A DNA stretch of 64,000 nucleotides from Verrucomicrobiota bacterium (GCA_022709905.1 JAKLHY010000019.1:1-64000); one strand, 5' to 3'. Positions 36,716 to 45,666 are shown, counted from the first letter of the stretch. The notes: generated by a model not told the origin, from the sequence alone. Numbers and translations: made by a program.

Positions 36716-38299
36716 ATGAAACATTTCCCCTTTCGGTTCCGCATTGCCTTGTTGTCGGCGGTCATTTCCGGCGCCGTGCTGCTCTCCTTTGGCGGGACAG
36801 CGTGGTATTTGATCTACCGGGAACGTTTGGGCGCCCTGGACCGGGAAATTCGCGGACTGGCTTTTCGTCACCCGGGTTGGATGGGAGGACGCGCGAATTA
36901 TGAACGGCTGGTCAGTGTGATTGAAATGGTTTTCGGTGAGGATCGCAAGGAACAGCTCATTCTGTTGGTGAAAGACGAGAACGGTCAGACACGGTATGTT
37001 TCACCCCACTGGCCGAAAGATCTAAATCCGGATAGCCTTGACTTGGATCTGCAGGATAATCCGAACGTTGGCTCGCCCGCCCAGGACAGTCGTGCATCCT
37101 CCAATGCCTTTTCCGGGCGCGGCGCCGCTGGCCGCCGGGGGCCTGGCTGGAGGGCGAATGCTGATTCCGACGCGCCGCCAGCCGGTCCGGGTTACGGCCG
37201 GCAACGCGGAGGAGCGGCTCTGCCCTTGGCGTTCTCCAAAATTCCACGGTTCGAGACGGTCAAGACCGCCGAATCGACCTGGCGCCTGGGCATTCTGGGT
37301 CATGACGGCGATCGCATGGTGCTGGGATTGAATATCGTGGAAATCCAGGCCGAATTGGATCGAATGCGCAACGCGTTTCTGATCGTTTTACCCCTGGCGT
37401 TGCTGGCCATCGGTTGCGGGGGTTGGTGGATCTCGGGACACGCCATTCGCCCGCTGAGAACCATCACTCGCGTCGCGGAGAGTGTGACGGCCCGCGGCCT
37501 CGACCAGCGCATTCCGGCTTCGGACGAAGATCCCGAAATCGCCCGACTGGTTCTCGTGCTGAACGGGATGATGGATCGACTGGAGGCCAGTTTCCATCAG
37601 GCCACGCGTTTTAGCGCCGACGCATCCCATGAGCTCAAAACTCCACTGGCGGTCATGCAGGGGGAATTGGAGAATGCCCTGCAATCGGCTGCGGCCGGAT
37701 CCGCCGAACAACAGGTGTTTGCCAATCTCCTCGAGGAAACCCAGCGATTAAAGGCGATCACTCGCAGTCTCCTGTTGTTGGCGCAGGCTGATGCCGGCCA
37801 GCTGCCTCTTGCGCTCGAGCCCATCCACCTGAGTGCCGCCTTGAGCGAGTTGATCGAGGATATCGAGACCCTGGCTGACGACTCGGGCATCAAGGTCTCG
37901 GTGCATGCGGAACCCGATTTGCGGGTGCGGGCCGATTGGTCGCTGCTTCGGCAAGCCGTGTTGAATCTCCTCCACAACGCCCTTCGCTATAACGAGCCCA
38001 ACGGATGGATCACGGTCCGTCTCGCGGCTCATGACGGTCAGGTTGAACTCGAGGTCTGCAACAGCGGTCCCGGAATCCCACCTGCCGATCAGCCAAGGCT
38101 CTTCGACCGTTTCTTCCGCACCGATGCTGTCCGGAGCCGGCATGTGGATGGCGTCGGCCTTGGACTCAGCCTGGCCCGGGAAATCGTCCGGGCTCACCAT
38201 GGCAATCTCACTCTCAAGGAAAGCCAGCCCGGCCGCACCTCCTTTACCTTGACTGTTCCTGATGGGGCGATTCCGGAAGACCACCAAGTCGCATCCTGA
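36716..38299 (+). CDS. Membrane sensor histidine kinase partnering the OmpR-type regulator
   Basis: A 527-residue kinase: TM1 (about 8-32), periplasmic sensor (33-218), TM2 (about 220-240), HAMP, HisKA with phospho-acceptor H305 in D-A-S-H-E-L-K-T-P, and HATPase with N box H-N-A-L-R-Y-N-E and G box V-D-G-V-G-L-G-L-S. The periplasmic sensor contains an unusual Gly/Arg/Pro/Ser-rich insert at about 119-168. Transcribed with the regulator. The signal is unknown. Confidence 0.93.
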   Translation: MKHFPFRFRIALLSAVISGAVLLSFGGTAWYLIYRERLGALDREIRGLAFRHPGWMGGRANYERLVSVIEMVFGEDRKEQLILLVKDENGQTRYVSPHWPKDLNPDSLDLDLQDNPNVGSPAQDSRASSNAFSGRGAAGRRGPGWRANADSDAPPAGPGYGRQRGGAALPLAFSKIPRFETVKTAESTWRLGILGHDGDRMVLGLNIVEIQAELDRMRNAFLIVLPLALLAIGCGGWWISGHAIRPLRTITRVAESVTARGLDQRIPASDEDPEIARLVLVLNGMMDRLEASFHQATRFSADASHELKTPLAVMQGELENALQSAAAGSAEQQVFANLLEETQRLKAITRSLLLLAQADAGQLPLALEPIHLSAALSELIEDIETLADDSGIKVSVHAEPDLRVRADWSLLRQAVLNLLHNALRYNEPNGWITVRLAAHDGQVELEVCNSGPGIPPADQPRLFDRFFRTDAVRSRHVDGVGLGLSLAREIVRAHHGNLTLKESQPGRTSFTLTVPDGAIPEDHQVAS

Positions 38300-38584
38300 G
38301 GCGTTGCTGAACCTGTGAGTCACACCCAACGTGCAGGTTTTGATCAGGGGACCTGCCCCCAGCCGGTGTGCTCTCGTGGGGAATAGCCCCCAAGTCTCGT
38401 GTCGCCTTCAGAGTAGAGAGGTTGAGGGTTGGGCCAAATAACTACAAATGAATTGCATTGAGCACAAAGCGGATATGACAATCCACAATCGGTCCTTGGA
38501 ACGAAGCGGCCTCATCGGAATCGAAAATGCTAAGGCTGAACTCAGCCTCTCCTGTTTCCAGGAGTGTGCGCAAACCAAAATCAG
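38300..38584. other. Intergenic region with short palindromes
   Basis: About 285 bp. It contains AGGCTGA-AC-TCAGCCT at 38533-38548, and GATCAGGGGACCTGCCCCCA at 38342-38361, which nearly matches 41903-41924. No terminator with a T tract was seen after the kinase gene. Confidence 0.45.
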
Positions 38585-39013
38585 ATGACAGAACCAAAAC
38601 CTATGCAAACACACCAAACCTCCCATCACTCCCTACGCTGGGAAATTGCCCTCCTCACTGTCCTGTTCATCACCCTGATGCCTGTTCGGGCAAAAAGTGA
38701 TGACTTGACCGTCAACGTCAAATGTTCGCCCGCTGTCGTTTTCTTGGGAGCCGTGGCGAGCGGTGATTGGCTGACCGTGCACACGGATCTGCCTTTCAGT
38801 TCGGTGAATAAAGTCCTGCCGGTTCTTTTAAACGAAGTGCAGGCCGACGTGCTCAAGTCGGACAACCGGGGTAATCTCGTGGCCAAATTCAAACTCACTG
38901 ATCTCGCCTCCGTTCTGGTCCCTCCCAGCGCCACGCTGACGCTCACAGGAACTACGATCGCAGGGTTGTCTTTCGAAGGCTCCGATACCGTGAAGGTGTT
39001 GCCGGCGAAATAG
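38585..39013 (+). CDS. Small secreted beta-rich protein of unknown function
   Basis: About 142 residues (start uncertain: ATG at 38585 or 38603, or GTG 38564). A signal peptide (L-L-T-V-L-F-I-T-L-M-P-V-R-A) is followed by roughly 95 residues of beta-strand-like sequence with T-L-T-L-T-G-T-T-I and V-F-L-G-A-V-A-S-G-D. No cysteines conserved as pairs and no family recognised. It may form a single beta-sandwich. It stands alone between the two-component pair and the EEP hydrolase. Confidence 0.6.
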   Translation: MTEPKPMQTHQTSHHSLRWEIALLTVLFITLMPVRAKSDDLTVNVKCSPAVVFLGAVASGDWLTVHTDLPFSSVNKVLPVLLNEVQADVLKSDNRGNLVAKFKLTDLASVLVPPSATLTLTGTTIAGLSFEGSDTVKVLPAK

Positions 39014-39102
39014 CAGTCCTTTTCCTGGATAACGGAATAACTCCCACAGAACACGACTGAATTTGGCGAGAAGGCAGGGGGTGGCCGCCGTGGCTGCTTC
39101 CT

Positions 39103-39152
39103 GCCTTTTTGTGGCGATTCATTTGAAGTCCATCTGGCGGTCTGCTGAGTAA
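39103..39152 (-). repeat. 50-nt dispersed repeat (inverted copy)
   Basis: Read on the minus strand it matches 50088-50137 at 45 of 50 positions, beginning TTACTCAGCAGACCGCCAGA and ending CAAAAAGGC. A third, truncated 17-nt copy is at 53939-53955. All copies are intergenic. Confidence 0.8.
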
Positions 39153-39237
39153 CTTCGGGTTTTGGCGGTTCTTTCCTGACTGGAAACACCAGGATCGGTC
39201 TTTACGGGCAGAGCCATCGACCTTATCATGCAACCCA

Positions 39238-40125
39238 ATGACCAAATTCAACTTTGCCATGAGATCCACAAAAACCATTTTTGGAGTCATCCTCGGATTG
39301 TTCTTTGTTCTGGGAACCGCCGTTCAAACCCCGGGCCAATCGAAGAAGGATACGCCCCTTAATGTCATGAGCTATAATATCCGGCTCAATACATCCGGGG
39401 ATGGTGTTAATGCATGGCCCAACCGAAAAGAACGAGTGGCCGGTCTTGTCAGATTCCATAAAGCTGACCTCTTCGGTGTTCAAGAGGCCCTGCCCGAGCA
39501 AATGAAAGATTTGACGGCTCGTTTTCCTGATTTCGACTATGTCGGTGTGGGGCGCGACGATGGCATCAGCGCAGGCGAGCATATGGCGATTTTTTATCGC
39601 AAATCCCGTTTTGAAAAGCAGAGGGATGGGCATTTTTGGTTAAGCCCAACTCCGGAGAAACCCGGATTGGGATGGGATGCCGCCTGCAACCGGACCTGCA
39701 CCTGGATCAAGCTCAAAGATAAAATCACCCGAAAGTCCTTCTACATGTTCAATACGCACTTGGATCACCGGGGCAAAACGGCGCGCCAAGAGGGAGTTCA
39801 ACTCATTCTGAAACGGATGCCCGAGATCAACAAGGAACAGCTGCCTCTGATCTTGACCGGCGATTTTAACCAGACCCGGCCGTCTCCGGTCATCGACGCC
39901 GTTTTACGAGTTCTGAGCGATGCAAAGGACAAGTCGATCACCCCCCCTTATGGTCCGGATAGCACCTCGGGAGGCTTTGAAGTTCGAAAAGGGGGTAACA
40001 CCATTGATTTTATTTTTGTCAATGATCGAGTGAGAGTCCTGCGTCATGGGGTTTTGTCTGATTCCTTCAACCTTTACTATCCTTCTGACCATCTTCCCGT
40101 TTTGGCGGAGGTTCAGATTCAATAG
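39238..40125 (+). CDS. Secreted endonuclease/exonuclease/phosphatase-family hydrolase
   Basis: A 295-residue EEP-fold enzyme with a signal peptide. Family motifs: V-M-S-Y-N-I-R (Asn), F-G-V-Q-E-A-L (catalytic Glu), T-H-L-D-H-R-G, T-G-D-F-N-Q-T (Asp and Asn) and the final S-D-H-L-P-V (Asp-His). All active-site residues are intact, so it should be a Mg-dependent phosphodiesterase, probably extracytoplasmic nuclease or sugar/lipid phosphatase. ATG at 39259 is an alternative start giving a shorter signal peptide. Confidence 0.88.
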   Translation: MTKFNFAMRSTKTIFGVILGLFFVLGTAVQTPGQSKKDTPLNVMSYNIRLNTSGDGVNAWPNRKERVAGLVRFHKADLFGVQEALPEQMKDLTARFPDFDYVGVGRDDGISAGEHMAIFYRKSRFEKQRDGHFWLSPTPEKPGLGWDAACNRTCTWIKLKDKITRKSFYMFNTHLDHRGKTARQEGVQLILKRMPEINKEQLPLILTGDFNQTRPSPVIDAVLRVLSDAKDKSITPPYGPDSTSGGFEVRKGGNTIDFIFVNDRVRVLRHGVLSDSFNLYYPSDHLPVLAEVQIQ

Positions 40126-40159
40126 GATTGGCCGAGTGGATGGCTGATCAGTCAGGAAT

Positions 40160-40177
40160 GCCGGATGGCCTTCCGGC
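40160..40177. terminator. Hairpin between convergent genes
   Basis: GCCGGA-TGGCCT-TCCGGC forms a 6-bp stem between the EEP hydrolase (plus) and the metallophosphoesterase (minus). There is no T tract on either side, so it is only a weak terminator candidate. Confidence 0.35.
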
Positions 40178-40316
40178 GCCTTAACTCGGATCCCAAAGGG
40201 CTGACCTTGGCCTTTGGATTTTGCGCTGACGTCCCTGGCTGCCTGGCTACTCCTGCTTCAGCCCAGTGTTCGCACGGCGGTGTCCCTTGCGGTCTTCGGT
40301 CTCAGCGTTCTGCGGT

Positions 40317-41549
40317 TCAACTGGCCTTTGGTAGCAGCAGGATGTACTGAAGTTCTTTGCCTGTGAGGTCCCGGATGACAAGTCTCAATTCGGTCGGACT
40401 CGCCATGCCGGTAATCACCACGGCATTCTTCAACGACGGGCCGCCCCCAACAACCTGAGCGTACGGATGCTCCGCTGTTTCCGGCAGATAGGCCCAGCTA
40501 TGCGTGTGTCCGGAGATGATGGCCTGAACCCCCCATTGAACCAATGCGTTGTGCCATGCCTCCCGTCCGCGACGGCTGTAGAGGTCAAATCCACCCCGGT
40601 CATAATCAACCGGATTCTCGATCTTCCCTCGGAGTGGAATATGGCAGAAAGCCAGGCGGAAGGGAGCGTTTTTGAAGGCGGGGAGCTGAAGGGTCCGCTT
40701 GAGCCAATGCGCTTGTTCCTCAATCAACGGCTCGAAAGCGGCCACCCCGAGGAAGCTTGGATGCCGGTCGGGCTTGTCTTCACCCGTGTCAAGTATGACC
40801 GCCGCCAAGGGGCCGCTTCGGAATGCGCAGAAAGAACGTTGGGTCGGAAAATCCACATACTCGGTCAGGCGATTGGCCCAGAGCCCCCGAACATCGTGAT
40901 TGCCCCGAACCAAAAAGATAGGCGCTCCCGACGCCAAATCAGCTTTACTGGGACTCACATAAAGCCCCGGAATAACTTCAGGAGACTCGATATTGTTGCT
41001 CACATCGCCGTTCCAGACGAGAAAATCAGGCGGTTCGGCGTTTGTGAGCCGATTCAGCTGGCCAATCGTATCCGCCTGGTCATGGGTATCGTTCCAGACG
41101 GCAAAACGGGTGGTCGAGCCGGCGGGATCCAGGGTCTTGAACGAATACAAGGCGGAATACTCGGGCGGGCCGCCTTTCAGCGGCGCGTTCACCACGCGCC
41201 ACCAGTAACGAGTTCCCGGTTGGAGCCCGTGAAGTCGAAGCTTGATGACTCGGTCCGAGTGGGGCACAAAACCCATCGGATCCGAATTCAGTTTCAGCCC
41301 CAGATCCGAGGTTGGACCATACTCGATCCATCCAAGAGCCGGCCGCGAGAGCCCCCAAACGGCGGTGACCCCCGTATCGGTCGGCGCATAGAGAACAGGG
41401 GTGCCTTTCAGCAAAGGTCCGTCCGGAGCCGCGGCGGACTCGATGCGGCCGGTTTGCTCGGCCGCAGCCGCAACTTCCAACATTGCACTCGTGGTCATGA
41501 GTGCCGTGCTCGTTGTCCCAATTGAGCTTAAAAAATGCCGTCGATTCAT
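40317..41549 (-). CDS. Exported calcineurin-like metallophosphoesterase with purple-acid-phosphatase N-terminal domain
   Basis: A 410-residue protein with an N-terminal export signal (M-N-R-R-H-F-L-S-S-I-G, Tat-like). Residues about 50-145 form a fibronectin-like domain with W-I-E-Y-G-P-T-S-D-L-G, followed by the phosphoesterase: N-D-T-H-D, W-N-G-D-V-S-N-N, G-N-H-D, F-C-H-I-P and S-G-H-T-H-S-W, the full set of dimetal ligands. It should hydrolyse phosphate mono- or diesters outside the cytoplasm. It shares its N-terminal domain with the protein at 47724-50042. Confidence 0.9.
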   Translation of the reverse strand: MNRRHFLSSIGTTSTALMTTSAMLEVAAAAEQTGRIESAAAPDGPLLKGTPVLYAPTDTGVTAVWGLSRPALGWIEYGPTSDLGLKLNSDPMGFVPHSDRVIKLRLHGLQPGTRYWWRVVNAPLKGGPPEYSALYSFKTLDPAGSTTRFAVWNDTHDQADTIGQLNRLTNAEPPDFLVWNGDVSNNIESPEVIPGLYVSPSKADLASGAPIFLVRGNHDVRGLWANRLTEYVDFPTQRSFCAFRSGPLAAVILDTGEDKPDRHPSFLGVAAFEPLIEEQAHWLKRTLQLPAFKNAPFRLAFCHIPLRGKIENPVDYDRGGFDLYSRRGREAWHNALVQWGVQAIISGHTHSWAYLPETAEHPYAQVVGGGPSLKNAVVITGMASPTELRLVIRDLTGKELQYILLLPKAS

Positions 41550-41613
41550 AGGATTTCAAGGGTTATCGCGACCAATTCATTTCCCGTGTCTTATTGAATG
41601 CCGAGCATCATAA

Positions 41614-41886
41614 GGGTCTGTGCAAAAATAACTTCCGATTTTGGCGGGAGCGCCGCCGGGTCAGATGCTAGGCACGTGGGCGGGAGTGTATCCTCGGTGA
41701 TACTCGACCGTCCACGCAACAACGCAGATGACCCGGCGCCGCCCCGCCCCGGAGGGCTGCGAGGCTTTGGCTCGCGGACTTCGTTACTCCTCGGTCAGAG
41801 ACCGCTGCGGGTATCTTCCCTCGTCGAGCCTCGCCAGCGAGCCAAATCCTCTGCAGCAAAATCGGAATTTATTTTTGCACGGACCC
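41614..41886. mobile_element. 273-bp MITE-like element with ~31-bp inverted termini
   Basis: Left terminus GGGTCTGTGCAAAAATAACT, continuing TCCGATTTTG, is matched by the inverse complement ending at 41886 with two mismatches. Both ends are flanked by TAA (41611-41613 and 41887-41889), consistent with a 3-bp target duplication. The interior is GC-rich, non-coding and itself has nested inverted repeats (for example TTTGGCTCGC / GCGAGCCAAA). It encodes no transposase, so it would be non-autonomous. Confidence 0.7.
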
Positions 41887-42137
41887 TAAGTCCGGGGTCC
41901 CGGATCAGGAGACCTGACCTCCAGGAGCCAGTCGCCAGGTGGCTTCACCGGGCGGCTTCTATGACGTTGGGTATAGATTCAGGAAAGTCTTGAGTTAAAG
42001 CAAGAGGAGAATCAACAAGTCCCCGCCAATCCGGCGAGACAAATCCATGTCGTAGGTGCGACACGGAATTGTCCGGCTGGCGCCGCCCATGTGCGAAAGG
42101 ACTTCGATCGTCTGCCGCCGTTGGACAATAATCTGCC

Positions 42138-42235
42138 GCCGGGAACGATTGGCGCGCGGAATTCATTCCGCAGAGCGATTCAGCCCAGAGCCCCCTCCGG
42201 CTTCATTCGCGTCTATTGGCGTTCATTCGCGGTTC
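42138..42235. repeat. Dispersed GCCGGGAACGAT... repeat with inverted ACGCGAAT tail
   Basis: Positions 42138-42180 match 50381-50423 at 38 of 43 bases (shared blocks GCCGGGAACGAT, TTCATTCCGC, GAGCGATT). After a variable linker both copies continue into CCTCCG...TTATTCG/TTCATTCGCG, the inverse of the ACGCCAAT/ACGCGAAT unit. Confidence 0.72.
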
Positions 42236-42366
42236 TGTTTTTTTGGAGCATCTTATGGGCGGTTTTGAGGCGGATTTGGGCTCTTGATCTGCCCTGGAAA
42301 AACTGAAAGACTTCGCGTTAGAATACTGCCATGAAGTGCGCGTTTAAAACTGTTCGAAGGGTGACG

Positions 42367-43608
42367 ATGAAGTGCTGCCATTTCCGGACACGCCGAAACC
42401 CGGGCGCCCTGGTCTTGCTACTCACGGGAGTGTGCCTAGCCGGCGGCCAGTCTGCCGGTCCGATCGCAACGACCATGGCCAATCCCAGTCCAACCCCGGT
42501 CAATCCGCCTGGGATGGTGACCAGCCCACATCCGGTCATCCGTGCCCGCACCCCCGTGGGCATACCGGACATCCCCGGTTTTGTGACATTGAAGTGCGAT
42601 TTCCACATGCACACCGTGTTTTCCGATGGCTTGGTGTGGCCTTCGGTGCGGGCGGAAGAGGCCTGGCGGGAGGGCCTCGATGCGATCGCCATTACCGATC
42701 ACCTCGAATACCAGCCCCATAAGGAGGACGTTTCCACCAACCATAACCGCGCCTACGAAATTGCCCGCGGCACCGGCGACGCCCTCGACCTGCTCGTGAT
42801 TCGAGGTTCCGAGATCACCCGCCAGATGCCCCCGGGCCATCTCAACGCCATCTTTCTCACCAATTCCGCATCCCTGGCCGTGACCAACTGGCGCGATGCC
42901 ATCACAGTCGCCCATCAGCAGGACGCGTTCATTTTTTGGAATCATCCCGGCTGGGATGCCCAGACCACCAATGGCCTCGTGCTCTGGTATCCCGAACATA
43001 CCGAACTTCTCAACGCCGGCATATTGCACGGCATCGAAGTGGTGAATGGCCGCGATTACTACCCCGAGGCTCATGCCTGGGCCATCGAAAAGAACCTGGC
43101 CATGTTGAGCAACAGCGATATCCACGATCCGTTAAATCTGGATTACCAGGTCCATCAAGGCGATCACCGCCCCCTCACTCTTGTGTTTGCCAAGGAGCGC
43201 ACGTTGGAGTCCCTCAAGCAGGCCCTGTTTGCCCGGCGAACCGCGGTTTATTCCGGCAACTGGCTGATTGGTTCCGAGCAATTCTTGCGTCCCATCTTCA
43301 CCCGGTCGGTGGCCGTCAAGAATCCGAGTTTCAGTCTCAAAGCCAAACAGCGCGCGCTGGTGCAAATCCACAACCATTCCGAGGTCGACTACCTCCTGAA
43401 GGCTGCCGGCACATTGCCTGAGGTGAGTTTTGCCCAGGACGTGAGGTTGCCGGCCGGTAAGACCGTGTTGCTGCCGGTGACCGGGAAGACTACGACTGAG
43501 AAGGGAAAGAAAAAAATCAGCCTGCCTTATACGGTCGCCAACCTCCTGGTCCGGCCAAACGAGCCCCTGCCGGTCACACTGGATTTGGACATTGCCTTGA
43601 TCCCCTAA
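42367..43608 (+). CDS. Secreted PHP-domain phosphodiesterase-like protein (Sb-PDE family type)
   Basis: A 413-residue protein. ATG 42367 is preferred over 42331 because AAGGG lies five bases upstream and it begins a compact signal peptide (A-L-V-L-L-L-T-G-V-C-L-A-G-G). PHP metal ligands are visible: D-F-H-M-H-T, D-G-L-V-W-P, I-T-D-H-L-E-Y, R-G-S-E-I-T, W-N-H-P-G-W and S-N-S-D-I-H-D. The closest named family I know is the Sb-PDE phosphodiesterase group (first described from Sphingobium), so hydrolysis of a phosphate diester is likely, but the natural substrate is unknown. A C-terminal beta domain follows the PHP fold. Confidence 0.85.
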   Translation: MKCCHFRTRRNPGALVLLLTGVCLAGGQSAGPIATTMANPSPTPVNPPGMVTSPHPVIRARTPVGIPDIPGFVTLKCDFHMHTVFSDGLVWPSVRAEEAWREGLDAIAITDHLEYQPHKEDVSTNHNRAYEIARGTGDALDLLVIRGSEITRQMPPGHLNAIFLTNSASLAVTNWRDAITVAHQQDAFIFWNHPGWDAQTTNGLVLWYPEHTELLNAGILHGIEVVNGRDYYPEAHAWAIEKNLAMLSNSDIHDPLNLDYQVHQGDHRPLTLVFAKERTLESLKQALFARRTAVYSGNWLIGSEQFLRPIFTRSVAVKNPSFSLKAKQRALVQIHNHSEVDYLLKAAGTLPEVSFAQDVRLPAGKTVLLPVTGKTTTEKGKKKISLPYTVANLLVRPNEPLPVTLDLDIALIP

Positions 43609-43644
43609 TTGTATAATTGTGAGATGTGACCCCTTGCTGCTTTG

Positions 43645-45666
43645 CTACAGGAGCCAAAGTCCGTTGTAAACCACAAAGGACGCCAGATAGGCCAGAGCGG
43701 ACAGGTAAAAGAGTTGGAAGAGCGGCCATTTCCAGGAGTTCGTTTCTCTCCGGGTGACTGCAAGGGTTGGCAGGCATTGCATTGCGATCACGAAGAACAC
43801 AAGCAGGCTGGCAGAGGTCGCCGGCGTGAACACAGGATGACCATCCGGGCGCGTGGCCTGGCGCAATGAATCCGAGAGGGCGGAAAGGTTCTCAACCTCT
43901 TCACCCATGCCGTAGATCACCGATAGGGTGGAGACGATAACTTCCCGAGCCGCAAACGAGCTGAGGATTCCGATGCCGATTTGCCAGTCAAAACCCAGAG
44001 GACGCAATCCTGGTTCGATGATTTTGCCCAATCTTCCCGCCGCGGATTGCGCCAAGGCATGATGGCTGGTGATTCGGTTTGCGCGGGCTTCGAGTTCCTC
44101 AGCTCCAGCCAGGTCCCCATGGGCCATCGCGGCCTCGGCTTGCTGTTGAAGGGCGTGAGCTTCCAAAGGCGGCTCGCATTTGGGATAGGTCGATAACGTC
44201 CATAACAGAATAGAGACCAAGAGGATAACGCCGCCTGCTTTGCGCGCAAAAAGCAGGGCGCGGTCCGTGACAGTCAACAAGGCGGTCCGCAGGCTGGGCC
44301 ATTTGAGAGCGGGTAATTCCATCAGCAACGGCGCGGCCTCCCCCTGGAGAAGGGTCTTCTTGAATGCAAAAGCCATCGCGAGGGCAATTCCCAGGCCGAG
44401 CGCATAGGCTCCCGTGAACACCAGGGCGGCTTTGGCTGGTTCCCGAGGAAAAAGGAGGGCGGCGAGCATGCTGTAAACCGGGATTCGCGCCGAGCACGAC
44501 ATCAAGGGGGTAATGAGGATGGTCACCAAGCGATCGCGGTTGTCGGCGATGACACGGGTAGCCATCAGGGCAGGAATGGCGCACGCATGGGCCGACAAGA
44601 GTGGCACAAAGGCCTGTCCAGGCAGGCCTGCTTTGTGCATGAATCGATCCATCGCAAAGGCCGCCCGGGCCAAGTACCCGGTGTCTTCGAGCAGGGTTAA
44701 GCAGAAAAACAGGATGCAGATCTGTGGCAGGAAAACCAGGACCCCTCCCACTCCTCCGAGGATTCCTTGAACGAGAAGATCGCGCCATTCACTTTCGGGC
44801 AACCGGGCGTTGAGCCATGCGCCCACGCCCGCAAACATGGCGTCGATCCAGTCCATCGGAACAGCCGCAATCTTGAAGATTAGATAAAACAACCCGACCA
44901 TCACAGCCATAAGCACCGTCATGCCCAAGACCGGGTGAGTCAAAACTCGGTCCAAGAACTCCGTCGGCGTTTTTCGGGAGGCCGAGGGCGCGTGTGAACA
45001 ACGCGAAGCCACGGAGTCGGTCCACGCATATCGGCTTTGAAATCGGCAACCGCCACAAGTCCCACAGGGGCCGATGGTCCGCGGGGAAGGGGCCGGTTCC
45101 TTGATATGGCGCAAGGACTCGATCAATTCCGATACGCCCACGTTGTTGCGGGCGAGCACGCGGATGACGGGACAGCCCAGTTCGAGTTCAAGTTGCTTGG
45201 CGTCCACCCGCAGGCCGTTCTCTTCCGCAACATCGGTCATCGTCAGGGCAATGACGACGGGCAGTTTGCGTTCGATCAACTGGCTGGCCAGAAACAGACT
45301 GCGACTCAGATGCGTTGCGTCGACGACTACCAGCACGCCATCAACCCGGCCGTGGGCATTCCGGTCCCCCTCGATGACCTCCAGAGCGACCCGTTCATCG
45401 GGTGTATTGGCCTGGAAATCGTAGAGGCCGGGCAAGTCGATGAGTTCAAAGGTTTCGTGGTCCGCGACCCAATAGCCGACTCGCTTCTCCACCGTCGTGC
45501 CCGGATGGTTCGCGGTTTGTGCCCGAAGACCCGTGAGGGCGTTAAACAAAGTGGTTTTTCCGCAGTTCGGATTTCCAACCAATGCGAATGTGCGGGAGGC
45601 GCGCGCGATCCTCCGCTTTTTTTGTGCCGGTGAAAAGCTTTGGAGCAAGGTTTCACAAGGGTTCAT
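43645..45666 (-). CDS. feoB: Ferrous iron transporter FeoB
   Basis: A 673-residue inner-membrane Fe(II) importer. N-terminal G domain: G1 G-N-P-N-C-G-K-T-T (31-39), G3 D-L-P-G (77-80). The usual G4 N-x-x-D is T-M-T-D here (142-145), a departure at the guanine-specificity asparagine. A C-G-T-C-G-G-C cluster (201-207) sits between the G domain and the membrane part, followed by R-Y-A-W. The membrane core has two gate-like halves with G-C-x-x-P-A replaced by C-A-I-P-A-L-M and C-S-A-R-I-P-V-Y. Start codon overlaps feoA stop (ATGA) and has GGAG six bases upstream. Confidence 0.94.
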   Translation of the reverse strand: MNPCETLLQSFSPAQKKRRIARASRTFALVGNPNCGKTTLFNALTGLRAQTANHPGTTVEKRVGYWVADHETFELIDLPGLYDFQANTPDERVALEVIEGDRNAHGRVDGVLVVVDATHLSRSLFLASQLIERKLPVVIALTMTDVAEENGLRVDAKQLELELGCPVIRVLARNNVGVSELIESLRHIKEPAPSPRTIGPCGTCGGCRFQSRYAWTDSVASRCSHAPSASRKTPTEFLDRVLTHPVLGMTVLMAVMVGLFYLIFKIAAVPMDWIDAMFAGVGAWLNARLPESEWRDLLVQGILGGVGGVLVFLPQICILFFCLTLLEDTGYLARAAFAMDRFMHKAGLPGQAFVPLLSAHACAIPALMATRVIADNRDRLVTILITPLMSCSARIPVYSMLAALLFPREPAKAALVFTGAYALGLGIALAMAFAFKKTLLQGEAAPLLMELPALKWPSLRTALLTVTDRALLFARKAGGVILLVSILLWTLSTYPKCEPPLEAHALQQQAEAAMAHGDLAGAEELEARANRITSHHALAQSAAGRLGKIIEPGLRPLGFDWQIGIGILSSFAAREVIVSTLSVIYGMGEEVENLSALSDSLRQATRPDGHPVFTPATSASLLVFFVIAMQCLPTLAVTRRETNSWKWPLFQLFYLSALAYLASFVVYNGLWLL

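Larger units (their letters stand above)
41550..42366. other. Repeat-rich intergenic region
   Basis: About 820 bp without a convincing gene. It holds the 273-bp inverted-terminus element (41614-41886), a near copy of the GATCAGG palindromic motif at 41903-41924, and the dispersed repeat at 42138-42235. Confidence 0.7.
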
